DNA of 64,000 nt from Euglena gracilis (GCA_039621445.1 CP154957.1:1172504-1236503); one strand, 5' to 3'; counted from the stretch's first letter, positions 1 through 52,563 are shown. Notes: generated by a model from the sequence alone, not told the origin. Numbers and translations are program-made.

Positions 1-527
1 GTAACACATGCATTAGTCTTCCACAATGAGTTGAGTTCTCCGAGGCAATACACTACATACAAACATAGATACATACAGAAGCAGAAGCATTGCTGAGAAC
101 CGAGGAATCATCGCAGCCCCCCCCCCCAGGAAATTGTCATGCCGGAGAACGTTTTGGGGTCCTGTCTGGAAAATTTCTGGGTTCCCAGTGTTGGCCGGTC
201 ATTGGGACAGTTTGGGGACGGGGGGATACAGCAGGGAAATATTGATCTCCTCTGCAGATGTGGATGTTTTCTCAGTGTCACAGGGTGTTTGATGGTGGCC
301 ATGATGGTTTGTTTGGTTCGCTGTGTGGAATTGCTCTGTTCCAAACGAGTTTCAGCCACCGTTGGACATTCTCACCAAAAACATTCCAAAAATTGCGGAA
401 ATTGCAGGAAATTGCTGAAATTTTCAGAAATTTGCGGGAAATTGCAGAAAATTGTGAAAATTGAAAAAGTTGCAGAAAATTGCAGTGCCCCCCCCCCGCC
501 ACGCACCCCAAATTAAATACCCCCCTG

Positions 528-790
<263 letters not shown>

Positions 791-801
791 CTGTCAGTGA
801 G

Positions 802-1004
802 CTGGCATTCCCCATTCTCCTGCTTTGCGTTGCGTTCTGTTGGTTTCGGCTGTCGGCTCGCTGCACACGGCCGCCCTGAGCCGCGTCCGGCCCCGTGGGC
901 ACATGTGGACAGGGCACCGGGCGGGGGACTTCCTGCGCGCCGTCATGGGCGGTGGGCCGCCCAAGCGCAGAACCACGTCCCGTCAGACGTCGACTGACTC
1001 CTGA
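802..1004 (+). CDS. Possible terminal exon of an unidentified gene A
   Basis: From 861 the plus strand has a GC-rich open frame with strong G/C at third positions (LHTAALSRVRPRG, then DFLRAVMGGGPPKR), ending in TGA at 1002-1004. The exon start is unclear: the last AG before it is near 801, just after the (GT)n array. A second frame here is open and hydrophobic (ELAFPILLLCVAFCWF) and stops near 879, so the frame choice is not certain. No family is recognised. Everything 5' of it lies outside the window or in repeats. Confidence 0.3.
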
Positions 1005-1084
1005 GCCAGCGCATCCATCAGCCACGCTCATGGTTACACAACGCACACCACCACACAATACATAAAACACAGCAGATATCACAT

Positions 1085-1200
1085 AGCACATGCACGCACA
1101 CACACACACGCGCGCGCGCGCGCGCACGCACGCACAACACAGAACACGCACACAACACAACACACACATTACACACACAACACACAGACACACACACATC
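1085..1200. repeat. (CA)n/(CG)n microsatellite
   Basis: Interrupted CA and CG dinucleotide repeats. Confidence 0.9.
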
Positions 1201-1699
1201 CAACACATGCACCGTGGTGTAAATATCTAAGTTTGGCTGCACATTACTTTTTGGTGTCTCGCCAGTGATCCATGTGTCCGCAGCGCTAGTTCTTCAAAGT
1301 TTTTGGGTTGCCCTTGCCGTGTCGAAGTCAAACACAATACCGTCCGTGTGGTTCCAAACACGCCGGTTTCTAAATTTCGGTTGGTTGCAAACAATTATGT
1401 GGCCCCTTCTCCAGCAAAATACCAAGAACAAGAGTATTCCGCAGAACAACATTCAGCAAGCACCCCCCAATTCAGTGAACCGGGTCGTTTCTTCGCGCCG
1501 CCCGATTTAATGCGCGAGCAACTGCCTGGGGGTGGCAGGGGCTAATTTCGCAAGCCAGACCCACCCTACTGGTTTTTTTTTGAGCTCGGAAAATTCCCTG
1601 GCAGGAGGGGCAGATCCCCCGGGTCGTGGCCGGGGGCCAGGCATGGATTTCGGCGCAAAGTGCCAAAAATTTTTTGCGAAATGCTTCTCGACTGCCTGA

Positions 1700-1960
1700 T
1701 CTTCGCTGGGGGGCTCCCCAGGGCAGAACGGGAATCGGCCGAACAGCCAGGGTGGTGGGTGGGGGGGGGGGGCGACCACCCCCACCCCCTGCATGGTGGG
1801 GGGGGGGGGGGTCGACCCCCCACCACCTCTTCCCGTATTTCCGGGAGCACCAATTTTTGGACCCGAAAAAAATTTTCCGGTGCCTTCGACACCAGGTGTT
1901 TTTTTTGACCCATTTTGGGACCCATATAGGGGGTCCCCCCAAAGACCCCCCAAAACCCCA
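1700..1960. repeat. GC-tract fold-back family member
   Basis: Shows the family pattern: G run, GTCGACC, C run, CCCGTATTTCCGGGAGCACC, AATTTTCCGGTGCC. Other members are near 6150-6460, 16920-17000, 18050-18260, 28250-28450, 39100-39345 and 43480-43640 (+), and 46110-46200 (-). Confidence 0.7.
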
Positions 1961-2639
1961 TTTTTTCACACCTTCCAAAAATTCAACATTTTCTTAAAAT
2001 GTTGATTTTGAGAGGTGTTTGAAGCAAAAAATGCCATTGAAAGTCCAAAAAATTTCAACGAGGAAAAATGTCAGTAAAATTTGATTGTGCCAAAATTTTG
2101 TCCACTTTTTTTTGACCCTCGTTTTTTTCACCCCCTCCTAAAAAACTACCAATTTTCAACCCTGAAATTTTTGAGATATTTTTTGTGAAAAAAATGTGGT
2201 TTTCCATCAAAAAATCATGTGTTTTGGGGGTCGCATTTTCACCATTTTATAACAGGTTTTGAACAGTGCTGAGCTCTAAATGGGACTTGCACATAATGGA
2301 AGGCCGAAAAAACAGCATTGCAAATTTCATGTAATTTACAATTTACAAATTGCACACATGCAATTTACGGTAACTTTCAGTGATTTTACAGTAATTATTG
2401 AAATTTTAAGAGCTCAGTGCCCCCCCATACCCCCAAACCCCCATACTCATTTTCGACCTTTTTCAGCACTTAAATGACCCAAAAATTATGGGTTGGGGGC
2501 CAAAAAAAAAAACAGGGCGCCAGGGGGGTCGAAAAAATGCTCATTTTCAGCTCGAAAACAGGTTTTCCGTTTCGGACAAAACAGATTTTTCGTTTTTTCT
2601 TTAACCCATAAATCGCCTAATACATACATACATAAATCG

Positions 2640-3420
2640 CCTAAGTCAAAACAGAATGGCCAAATTTGGCCGAAAAATGGCCGTAACTCGGGCTAGGCGG
2701 GAGTTGCGGGGAAATCAAAGTACCATTAGATAGGGCATTTTAAGGGCTTCAATTTCGGTCTCCTGACATTCCTTTGATTCCCCACCATTTTTGAGAAATT
2801 TTAGAAAAAATCAAATTTTTGACCCAAAAAAACAGGGCCAAAAACGGCCAAGTCGCAAGCCTGTCGCGCAGTTTTGGGCCGTAAATCGGCCACATTTCGG
2901 GCTAGGCGGGGAGTTTCGGGGAAATCAAAGTACCATTAGATAGGGCGTTCCAAGGGTTTCAATTTTGGTCTCCGGACATTTTCTTTGATTTTGCTTCATT
3001 TTCGAGATATTTTGGAAACATCGGTTTTTAGACCCCAAAAACGGCCCAAAACGGCCCCTGAAATGGGTCAAAAGGGGCTGAAGCATGGCCGTAACTCGGG
3101 CTACACAAAGAGTTGAGGGAAAAATAAAGCATTGTTGGATAGGGTATTCCAAGGGCATTTTTGCTCTCCGGACATTTTCTTTGATTTTGCTTCATTGTCG
3201 AGATACTTTCAAAAAAATCGATTTTTTGACCAAAAATGGCCCAAAAAAAAACACCCCAAAATGGCCGTTTTGGGCCGCAAAGGCGCGCCAGAACACGGGC
3301 CAGGCGTGTTGTCAGCCAAAACGGCGAACGGGGGGTGATGGAGCGCCTCCAGGGGTACATTTTGTCAGACCGACATTTCCGGAAATAATGTATGTTTTCT
3401 CGAGATATTTTCGAAAATCG
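2640..3420. repeat. Degenerate ~200-bp tandem repeat
   Basis: Three copies beginning near 2680, 2878 and 3087 share GGCCGTAA..TCGGGCTA, GAAATCAAAGTACCATTAGATAG-like and GGACATT..CTTTGATT blocks. Confidence 0.7.
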
Positions 3421-5527
3421 ATTTTTTGACGGATTTTTGGACCCCGGCGAAAATGGCAGAGTTGAAAGGGGGGGGGCGGGCCAATCCTACCCAGTTTTGA
3501 CCCCTTCACAGGTGAAAAACTCGGGCCTGGTGGGGAGTTGGGGGTCAGACGGAGGTGAGTCGGAAACTAGAAATCCAATCGCTTGCAACTGGGAAAAAAT
3601 TTCGGGAACCGGGCCGGAGTCATGGTGATAATCCGCAGTTTTCATGGTCTACCCAGGGGGGCGGGGGGAGTTGGTGGTCCAACCCTCCCTTTTCTTCAGG
3701 GGCAAGCTTCGCTCTTACCCATAAAGGGATAAGAGCTCAGCGACCCCCCACCTATAAACCCCCTCACCTTCAGCTGACCAACCAAACCAGGTCCTATAAA
3801 CCCCAGGGGTTTATAATGGGGGGTCTAATGAACCCCTTGCCCAGTGAATAAGGTTGTCGACATAAACCTCCGGAGGGTTTGGTTTGTGTTTCCCAGCGAC
3901 AAATGTGATGGGCTTGTGCCACGTTGCATTGAAATGGAAGCAAAAAGAATATCATCGGCGGTGTGAAAAGCTGTTTTCGCCCATCCTGGTCAGGCGTCTG
4001 TTTTAGGGTTCCCAGCACCCCCCCGGGGGGGGGGGGGGGGGGGGTAGCTGGTCCATTTTTTTCCAGTGTCCAGCAAAATGGCTGGCCAGTGGATCCCCCG
4101 GTCTTGTCGAAGATAAGTGTTTTCTTGAAACAATGGTTTATTGAAAAATCTGGCTGGCGTTGGTCCCCTCGAGGTCTGGGGGGGGGGGGGGCTATTGTTC
4201 GAGAGGGCTATTATTGGTGGGGGGTTTACCTGTTCCCAGACGGCGGCTGAACCCGGAGGGGGGGGTATGAAAGGAAAGTCCTGGGGTGATTGATGAGACA
4301 TGAGCAAAATCAAAGGAAATGCCCGGAGACCTAAATTGAAGCACTCAAAATGCCCCATCCAAGGGTATTCTGATTTCCCTGGAACTCCCCGCCTAGCCTT
4401 AGCTTTTTTCCCAGCCAGCAGCTCCAAGCCGGGCTGCAGTCCCCAGGGGTGCTGAAATCAAGTTTGGGTCAACCCGGACGAAGCTGGGCTGGGCCGAATG
4501 AGTGGTTTTTTGGGGGGTTTTACCTCCCATTTTGGGCTGAAAAAAAAATCCAATCCAGCTGGATTTGGATTTCGGGTGCCTGATTTCACATCAAAACTCC
4601 ATTTATATTCACCTTTGCATTTTTTTTTCAATTTGCTTCGTCCTCAAGGTCTGATTTTTATGTGCAAATTTGCCTGCTCCACTCCGATCTGCTAATACCC
4701 TGCTCCAACCGGATACCTTAACCCCACTGGAGGGGGAAGCAATGGAGTCACCTCGCACAAAAGTGAACCGAATCAACCGCGATCTAGGGAGGGAATTGAT
4801 TGTTGTACGGATGGTGATATGATGGGCCGGCAGGAAGGTTAGGCATCAGGGCGTTGCTGAAGAAAATTTGACACCATCTCCTGGGGGGGTCCAAGCCAGC
4901 CACCAGCCTTTTTCCAGCCTCGCACCCCCCATCGAGGGGTTTCATTGAAGATTTTTTTCGAAGAGTTTTATTTACCTCCCCCCCCCCTGTCTAAGCACCA
5001 CCCTTATTTGTCTAAGCACCGGTTCTCAACCATCTCTTTAAAAGTCATCTTCTCGGTGAGGCCTATTTTGTGTGTGGTTTTAAGTGAAATTTCTCGAAAA
5101 TTTCGAAATTTTAGAAATTTCTGATGGCTGATTTGGTGAGATATTGTTGATTTTGCATCCAAATGCTTGTGAGTTCAACTGTGGCCTCCAAAATAAGGGG
5201 ATGTTTTCCTTTCTGGTGCGAAGAGCCGAAATTTTTTTGCAGTCGATTTCCTACCCTTTGTCTAAGCACCCCCGGTTCTTACCCGTAATTTGGCCAATTA
5301 AGCACCACCCCCCTGGTTCTTACCCATCTTTTCTGGTTCTTAGATGGGGCATTGGATTGGCAAGGGACCAAGGTTGCTCAGAGCCAATAGCGGCAAAGGG
5401 AAGTGAATGCCAAACTGCCAGGATTAAAAAGTGGGGGAGTATGTTTTATACTGTCGGCATTGTTTTGTGCATCAAGCAGTGGCATTCGAAAGTCATGCCA
5501 GGCCATGCATGACGTTATCATGCCCCA

Positions 5528-5541
5528 CTTGCTTTCCACAG
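5528..5541 (+). promoter_or_regulatory. Candidate trans-splice acceptor, gene B
   Basis: Pyrimidine-rich CTTGCTTTCCACAG ending 15 nt before the predicted ATG; Euglenozoa add a spliced leader at such sites. Confidence 0.35.
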
Positions 5542-5629
5542 TACCATACTGGCCATATGGCGAGCATCGAAGAGATCCGGGCCGACTTGACCGAGAAGCA
5601 GAACAATGCGTATCCAAATTACCAGCCAG
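5542..5629 (+). CDS. Gene B exon 1 with start codon
   Basis: Acceptor context TTTCCACAG, 15-nt leader, ATG 5557, coding MASIEEIRADLTEKQNNAY and ending in phase 1 at a GT donor (5630). Confidence 0.45.
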
Positions 5630-8600
5630 GTCCGGTGATATGTTCGGTTTTCCATCGATTTTCTTTCGATTTTCCTGACCGTTTTAAGCAGGCATCCGGA
5701 TTTTTTCTCATTTGGCAATGGTTTCCAGTCAGGTCCCCCCCTCCCCGGCGCATCATCTTAGGCAATTTTATGATTGTTCAAAGTAATATTTTTTTTGTAT
5801 TCACACAGGTCTGTGCCAATAATTCGAATGGTAGCCCGGAGTAGCGACGACACTCATCCAGGAACCATATTCCTAAGTATCTCAACCACGTTCGCCCAAA
5901 CGTTCATGAATTCTGAGTCCGAACCCAGGCGTGTTGGGTTGGCAAGGTTGTTGTTCATTTTCATTTTTTCCCGACAAACTTTCTGCGCCTTCAGCAGTGA
6001 AAACTGTGCTGTGTTTTGTTCACCAAAGTGTCACCACCCCCAGGAAACTGTCATGCCACGGTACCGGCCAACATGTCAGTTGACACTGCCAGTTTTCAGG
6101 GGGGGGGTCGGTTGCAGGGGTTTCGTTACGCTGGAGGACACCCCACCCCGAGGGGGGGGAGCAGGGCAGAACGGGAATCGGCCAAACAGCTGGGGTGGTG
6201 GGGGGGGGGGGGGTCGACCACCCCCCCCCCCACCACCACCTCCCGTATTTCCGTATTTCTGGGAGCACCAATTTTCGACCCCCAAAAAACTTTCCCGACG
6301 CTTTTGGCGCCGTGAAAATTTGGTAAAAAAATCGTGGTGGTGGGGGGTCGACCACCCCCCCACCAGGCTTTCCTGTACAGTCCTGGGGGGGGGGGGGGCA
6401 GCCAGCCAACCCCTTTCTGCAGCCAACCCCCCGGGGGTCCAACAGGCCACCCCTGGCCGGTAGGTTGGGTGGCAGAGCGGCCAGCACGGGGGACGGTGCG
6501 CGCGGGAGGCGGCCAGCCACGACGGCCGGCCCTGCCCCCCCAGCTCCAGCGCTGGATCGACGCCAAGGCGGGCATCAAGGAGGACGTGCTCCGCGCCCTG
6601 CGGAAGCAGCGCGCCAACGAGCGGCGGCTGAAGGCGGTGCTGAATGGCCAGGGGGGGGGGACACTGTGCCAGGCCTTAAGCCAGACAGAAGTCAAGTGCC
6701 CCCCCCCCTACACCATCCACCTCAAAACTGAAGGGCTTCCCATCTATCCCAGGGGGTGGGGTCAACAACCTGCCATCGGGCTTTGGGAATTTCCTGTTCA
6801 GCCCCGGAACCGACCCCTCGGACCACCCCCCCTCCCCTCCTTGGCAGGTTCCAAAAACAGCGAAATTTTTCTTCGGAACTGCTCACCGGAAAACTACCCC
6901 AAAAAATGCTTTTTCCCCTCACTTTTGAGCATATTTGCACATTTTTTTGATGTTTTGGTGTTTTCCACAAAAAAAAGTGTTCCAAAAAAATCAAAAAATG
7001 AGCATTTTTGGCTTTATTTTCATCGAAAAATCAGGGTTTTTGACCAATTTCGACCTGGTATCCGGCCCTTTGCCCCGTGCATAAAACCGAAAATTTTCCC
7101 GGCTCCCTTCAGTTTCGTGGTGGGGGGGGAGGGGTCTAACCCCCCTCCGTGTCGGGGGGGGGGGGGGTCTGGACCCCCCCCCTCAAGGTTTCCCAAAACA
7201 TCTCTGATCACCCCTTCCCGTTTTCCGGGTGGCGCCCATTTTTAAATTGGGGGTTTTCGGCACACCTGGAGCTCCCCCCTCGCCCCCCAGAACCCAGCCC
7301 TTATTTTTTTCTTTTCAGCTGCCCCCAGTCAGATGGGCGAACGCCACTCTCCCTCAGGGGCTGACACAAAAAAGCTGTATCCAGTCAACCCATCGGGAAA
7401 TTTGAAGAATTGTGGATGACGAACCAACTAGCTGAAAGCGGTCCGCACATGAATCCGCCTGGAATTGACGCAACAGAAATGTCATCCCACAGAGTGACAG
7501 ACCTGGATGGGCAAATCGCTGTGAATACGGAGAAAGGAATAAGATTGTAGACCAAGGGTTGGGGGGAGCATATGATAGACATTTTCATGCAGAGGGGCAA
7601 ATATGACGCGTAATGATTCTGGCACTCAGTGTCCCGAAAAAAGGGCAGTTCTTGGCCGGACCCCACCTTCCCCGGGGGAGCCCAGCCAGTCTTTTTTCCA
7701 GCCAGCAGCTCTCAGCCAGGCAGCCAGGGGGTTAAGTGGAAATTACATCAAATTAAAGGTTTCGCAGCCTGGCAGGGCTGGATTTTGCACCAAATTTTTT
7801 TGAAAAAAATGGGTCAAATGGCCAAAAATGCCTTTTTTTTTGAGGGGTTTTCTGATTTCCGCCTCAAAGAAATTTGGCTAAAGAAATCCAACCCAGCTGG
7901 ATTCGGCGTTTTTGCACGTTTTCGGGTCCGCCCAGCAGCCGGTGGGACCCAGGGCTGTATGGGAATCCCCGAAACCCTACGGATGGTGGGTCTTCCATTT
8001 CAGCCCTCGCGGGACCCCCCCCCGGACCCCAACCCCAAGGGGGGAGGGTCCCCCAGCAGCCTTTTTTCCAGCTGGCCAGCTGGACCCCCCCTGGGGGGGT
8101 ATTTCAGAGATTTGCGTACCCGGAAACCCCACTGGTAATGTGGGGGGGGGGGGGTTGGCCACCCCCACGACCCCGATCTTGATGGACCGCCCTGCCGGCG
8201 GGGCGGGGCTGGTGGCCCCCACCCCTGCCACCGACCCTGCGCGGTTCAAGCGCGTCATCCACGACCTGAACCGGGGCACGCTGGCCCTCGTGCACCACCG
8301 GGGGCAAGCCCCTCCGGAGGACTGAGGCTGCCTGTGTCCACGGTACGTTACATCACATTACATCGCACGGCATTACATCACAGTTATTTGTCTCATTTAT
8401 TTGTTCTGTTTATTTCATTTATTTATTTCTTTATTTGATTTGTTATCATTCATATTCATTTATTTATTATTTTGTCTTAGTTGTTCCAGTGTTTAACCGT
8501 TCCTAAATTGCCTTAGGTCTGCCAACAGCTGAATGCAATGGAATGGAATGCAATGGAATGGAATGGAATGTAGTAAAATGATAATAGCAATAATGAATAA

Positions 8601-9782
8601 AAAAATATTGAAGCAAAATGAAAAATAAAGCATTGGGCCCGATCTTGGTCCCACCGGCTCGGGGCCTGGTCCAGAGCCACCCACAGCCATACAGCTCTCC
8701 AGGCCGGAGGCACTTGGCGGGGAGAACCACCACGTGGTGGTGTACGTCGACCTGCGGCAGAAACCGCGGGTGGTGGACCGCGATGCGGAGACCGACGGCC
8801 TGCTGCTGTTCATGTTCTTCCTGTTCAAGCAGGTGTGGGGATCCTAAGCGCGCTGTGGGGGTTGGGGTCATAACAGCAAACGTCTCCTCCTTTGTAGATG
8901 GAATGTTTATGGCATTTATTTTTTTTTGCTTGTGGTGGAGACTTGCACAAAATTTGCCTGCACCCCCCAAAAAACTTTGTGCAACAAGATTTTTTGCAGC
9001 AAATTTCTGCGGGCTTTGAAAGTATTTTCGACGGATAATCTGCACTAAACCCCCCTGAATAAAAGCCCCCCCCTCGGTTTTCGACCAGCGTTCCGAATAG
9101 TCCCCCCTCCCCTGAATGGTAGGCCCCTCCCCGAGGATTGTCTATCAATTGGGGCAGCAAGTTTTTTGGCTTTTTCAGCCATGGTTCAATGAGGGTTGGG
9201 TGGGTTTACGTTAATATCCAGAAGAGTAACATTTTGCAGCAAATTTGACATGGCTGAGAAAGGTAGGACGTGTTGACCAACAAAGAAATTTCTTCGATAA
9301 TGCTCGGACCCCTTGGTTTTAGACCATTTTTCCGAATAGTCTCCCCCCCCCCCGAATAGAAGCCCCCCCCCTCAGTTTTCAAAGACAACACACTGCAACA
9401 CACAACACACAAAGTGTCGTTTTTTTCCCTCGCCCTCCCTTCAATCAGCTTTTTATTTTTGTGTGCTTGAACTAGCTCGTCCTTTATCAACTGTGGAATT
9501 TCTCCCCATCTTGACAAAGCATTGTTTTTTCATCATATTTCTAAATAGTTTTGTCACACATTTGACAGGGATAAGAAAAGGGCAACCTTACACTTGAAAC
9601 GCCAAAGGGGGTAATTCTGTGGCTGGTCAGGGACGCGCACGAAAGGGAATGGCATGGTGTGGTTGGTTCACAGGCCCAAGCCATCAAGGATGCAGCTTTG
9701 GCAAAAGAGTACATCCTTGCAAGCAAAGCTCAGTGAGAATTTGTTGAAAGATATGAGCAAATATGTTGCAAATAGCCTCGTT

Positions 9783-9874
<92 letters not shown>

Positions 9875-11907
9875 GGGAAACACAAAGATTGTTGAAATTG
9901 AATTTCAAAGAAGTCACCAGCTTCTGGGGCATTCACACAGTTCCATTTTCTTAATGTGGTGGGGGTATCCCCTTCGGCTCTGACGTTCCCCCCTCAGCTC
10001 GAGTTTCTCGAGGGGACCGGCCACCACGCGGACCTCGTCGTCCACCACACCGAGGGGCCAATGCCACCGATGGCGGACCTGAAGGTGGAGCTGGCGATGT
10101 TCAGGTGTGCCGCCTGTCTTCTCTCCAGCCCAGGCTGAATTTTGAAGCCAACCCCACCGGGGGGGGGGGACGGCTGCCTGGGTTGGCACTCCAAGGTGCC
10201 CAGATTCGACCCCCTCCCGGGGGGGGGGGGGGGGGGCAAATGGCCAAAAGTGCCTCGGCACTTGTCCAAATCACTTCCAGCGCCGATGCCGGTGGGAGCC
10301 CAGAAAAGCCATTTTGGGGGGCATTTTTTTTTGGCTAACGACCAGGCAGGACCGTCAACCGACCGTCCCCCCCCCCCCCCCCCCCCGGGGGGGGGGGTGG
10401 GGGGGGGGGGTTTAAAAAAAAAAAAAAAAAAAGTCCCCTTCCGCCAGCATCCCAAGGCACTCCGAGACTCCCACCGCCCCCCCGTGGTTGGTGAAATTCA
10501 GCAGCTCTGGCCGGCACCCCCCCCCGTCCAGCAACCAAGTTTTGCCCAACAGCCACCCCCCCCCGGCCAGACGCGACCTTTTGGACGTGCTGTTGGTTCC
10601 AGAGGAGTGGGAAAAAATTGTGCAAATTACTTTTGGTTTCCCACAACAAAAGGCGGAACACGGTCACAAATTACTCCAAATGGCTGACATTGATGTGAGT
10701 TTCCAAGACCAGCTTGACATTGTGCAAGGCTTCGAAAAAATCGCCAAAAGCTAAAGCTACCTTTCTTGTTGGCTCAAACATTGCCAAAAAATGGCCGAAA
10801 ATGGCCAAGATGATGAAGCTATCCAAAAGGGCCGAAAGAAGCCTCAAATGTTGGAGCCACTCCTGTCCATGCGCACTTTGTATTCCGCATTTATGCATTT
10901 TGCACCAACGTAAGTGTACGAATGTGAACACACGCACGCTTGCACGCCTTCCCGCCCGCACACAGATACTCACACGACGCACCCAACACAAAACACAAAA
11001 CACACAAACACGCACAACACAACATAAGACAACGCACAACGCACACAGCACAACATAGCACAGCTCGACTCAACGCATGCGCGACGATTCTGTGTTCAAT
11101 ACCGCTCTGGGGAAGGTGCGGCCTCCCATGCCTGGGTAGTCCAACCTGACAAGCCACCCAGAACAGGTCCAATGTGCAACCTCCTACGGTCGGGGAAAGG
11201 GGCCGAACGTGCGTGTGGCTCTGGCGTCTCGCGTGCGATCTGCCACCCCCCCCCCCCGACCCCCTCAGCGCGGTGGTGGGAGTCTCCTTCCCGGGCCTCT
11301 TCGACCTCATCGCCCTCTGCTGCGGCAGCAACTCCTTCTACCGCTCCGCCTGCACCGGGGAGCAGGCCGGCCTGTCCCCTGCGTTCATGGCCAGAGCTTT
11401 TCTTTTGAGGCTGGTGACCCGGTGGGGGAGGGGGAGTAGGGGGGGGGGGGGTCGCTGACTTTATGGGCAAGAGCGAAGCTTCCCCTGGGCAAAAGGAGGG
11501 GTCGAACCCCCCGCCCCTCCCCGGTTTGGGGCCACCTTGGGAACCGGCGGATTATTACCATGATCCCGGCTCCGTTCCTGGGATTTTTTTTAAGTCACGA
11601 GCTACTGGATTTCTAGTTTCTGAATCACCTCCGTTTGACCCCCAACTCCCCGCCAGGCCCAAGCTATTCCCCCACGAAGGGGTCCAAACTGTACCCTGCA
11701 AAGGGTGTATCCCCCATTTTTCGCCTAAATTGGCAAAGTATTTGGGACCTCAAATTAGCTCCCCTCCAATCGGCACCCACAGGTGGGTGGTGAGTGGGTG
11801 GAAGCCCCCGGGCCTTAAAACAGCCTCTGTTTGTGTCCCCTGACGACCTCGTCACCCGCTACGGGGCCGCTCACGAGCAGCGCTGCGCATCGAAGGCCGT
11901 GCCCTGA
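5557..11907 (+). CDS. Gene B: unidentified protein, about seven exons
   Basis: A model with coordinated splice phases: 5557-5629, 6476-6636, about 8182-8289, 8695-8832, 9998-10104, 11269-11413 and 11824-11907 (TGA 11905-11907). The ATG at 5557 opens with MASIEEIRADLTEKQ and lies 15 nt after a pyrimidine-rich AG (5540-5541), a likely trans-splice acceptor. Exon 2 is a charged helix (LQRWIDAKAGIKEDVLRAL). Later exons carry VVVYVDLRQKPRVV, a short hydrophobic run LLLFMFFLFKQ and the Cys-containing ALCCGSNSFYRSACTGEQ. Codon third positions are almost all G or C. Phases agree at 1/1, 0/0, 0/0, 2/2 and 0/0; the acceptor of the third exon is not fixed. I do not recognise the family and infer no function. 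Confidence 0.5.
6476..6636 (+). CDS. Gene B exon 2, charged helix
   Basis: Acceptor GGCAG, phase 1, with an in-frame join to exon 1. The second half has near-complete G/C third positions and predicts a charged, possibly coiled-coil helix (KEDVLRALRKQRANERRLKA). Donor GTGCTG at 6637, phase 0. Confidence 0.55.
8182..8289 (+). CDS. Gene B exon 3 (start uncertain)
   Basis: GC3-rich frame MDRPAGGAGLVAPTPATD, then RFKRVIHDLNRGTLAL, with donor GTGCAC at 8290, phase 0. The frame is open upstream into repeat sequence, so the 5' edge may lie at an AG near 8105. Read through the donor, the frame stops at 8325, so a terminal exon is the alternative. Confidence 0.4.
8532..8572. repeat. (GGAAT)n short array
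   Basis: Tandem GGAAT/GCAAT pentamers, seven or eight units. Confidence 0.85.
8695..8832 (+). CDS. Gene B exon 4
   Basis: Acceptor ATACAG, 46 codons, donor GTGTGG. Contains VVVYVDLRQKPRVVDRDAET followed by the hydrophobic LLLFMFFLFKQ. Phase 0/0. Confidence 0.6.
9783..9875. repeat. (TTG)n microsatellite
   Basis: About 30 uninterrupted TTG units in the intron before gene B exon 5. Confidence 0.98.
9998..10104 (+). CDS. Gene B exon 5
   Basis: Acceptor CCCCTCAG, coding LEFLEGTGHHADLVVHHTEG, then PMADLKVELAMF. Donor GTGTGC, leaving phase 2, which matches the next exon. Confidence 0.6.
11269..11413 (+). CDS. Gene B exon 6
   Basis: Acceptor CCCCTCAG, phase 2 in (restores Ser). Coding AVVGVSFPGLFDLIALCCGS, then FYRSACTGEQ. 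Donor GTGACC at 11414 is the phase-0 choice; an earlier donor is possible because G/C bias fades after GEQAG. Confidence 0.5.
11824..11907 (+). CDS. Gene B last exon
   Basis: Acceptor AACAG, coding PLFVSPDDLVTRYGAAHEQ and stopping at TGA 11905-11907. A GTGCCC donor at 11899 is a less likely alternative that would continue the gene. Confidence 0.45.
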   Translation, partial: PLFVSPDDLVTRYGAAHEQRCASKAVP

Positions 11908-12324
11908 CCCCGTTTTGACAAAAACCGCTGGCTGATGATTCGGTACCCTTGTTGGAAAGTATTGTCGACAGCCACGCATCCGATTGAGGAAAAAAATAAT
12001 CTCAAAATAGGCGAAAAAATTGTAGTGTCAATTCTTGACAGAGTTGTGGTTTCATTCGAGCTTCTTTTGGCAAACATTCCCACAAATATTGAAAACAGAC
12101 CAATCCTACCCGCCCCCCCCCCCCGCCCCCGGGGCAATTGACCCCCCGGGCCACATTGAAGCCCTGGCTGTGCCGGCCAATTGTCACCCCGGGAATTGTC
12201 ACCCCTCCGCTGCTGCCGATTTGGTCGTGCGGCAATTGCCCGGTGGGGTATGGGATTACCTGGTCTGCCAGAAAAATCATTTTCCACAATCTGCATTGCC
12301 AAGTTTTTTCTGGTTTTTACTGCC

Positions 12325-12360
12325 TTTCTGCCCACCCACACACCGCAACTCAACACACAG
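12325..12360 (+). promoter_or_regulatory. Candidate trans-splice acceptor, gene C
   Basis: A C/A-rich tract ending CAACACACAG lies 21 nt before ATG 12382. Confidence 0.35.
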
Positions 12361-12381
12361 CGCACAACGCACACGCGCGCG

Positions 12382-30914
<18,533 letters not shown>

Positions 30915-30993
30915 CGGTTTCGGGGGGGGGGGGGGGGGCTGGAAATGACCGGTACAGTAATTTACGGCTGCAATTATTGTTAAAAAGTGTGTG

Positions 30994-30997
<4 letters not shown>

Positions 30998-31056
<59 letters not shown>
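30998..31056. repeat. (TA)n microsatellite
   Basis: Pure TA repeat. Confidence 0.95.
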
Positions 31057-31058
<2 letters not shown>

Positions 31059-31367
31059 ATATATATACACACACATATATAATTGCATGATGTCGTTCAT
31101 ATGATATATGATATCATATGTGTATTATTTTTCATGTTTATTATGTGTAAATTCTATATATATATATATACAAATACATCTTCATTTGTATTTATGTGTG
31201 CGTGTCGGGGAATAATTAATAATAATTAATTTGTTCCATTTCCCCCCCACCCCACCGCCCATTGGACCAAAGCCCCAGCCCCCCCCTCTCCACCGCCCCG
31301 GCCTGACCGCCGGTCCCTCTGGACCTCACGGCGCCGGCCGCCCGGGCCCGGCCCGCCGCACCGCGAG

Positions 31368-52367
<21,000 letters not shown>

Positions 52368-52563
52368 GGCCATCGCGTTTAGACTGCCGTTGGCCAGGTG
52401 TATTGTTGTGTTTCTGAAACAAACTTTCTCTGCGCAATTCCAGAAATCAATATGCATCACCCACCCCAGCAGTTTTGCCAATTTGTCAATTGCCTCGTGC
52501 ATTGTTTTTTGCTTTTGTTGCTGAAAAAAGGAGTAACGTCGTCCCCGCTTGTTTTCATTTCAG

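Larger units (their letters stand above)
1005..5527. other. Gene-free stretch between A and B
   Basis: Contains (CA)n, GC-tract fold-back elements at 1700-1960, three degenerate copies of a roughly 200-bp repeat (2640-3420), poly-G near 4020-4045 and AT-rich unique sequence. No convincing exon seen on either strand. Confidence 0.6.

Noticed and set aside
9654-9983. Open frames with poly-Leu, poly-Asn, poly-Gln or poly-Cys
   Set aside because: Produced by the uninterrupted (TTG)n repeat; no flanking coding signal.
10581-10754. Open frame EEWEKIVQITFGFPQQ ending at 10754
   Set aside because: No acceptor or phase link to gene B exons and no codon bias; left unannotated.
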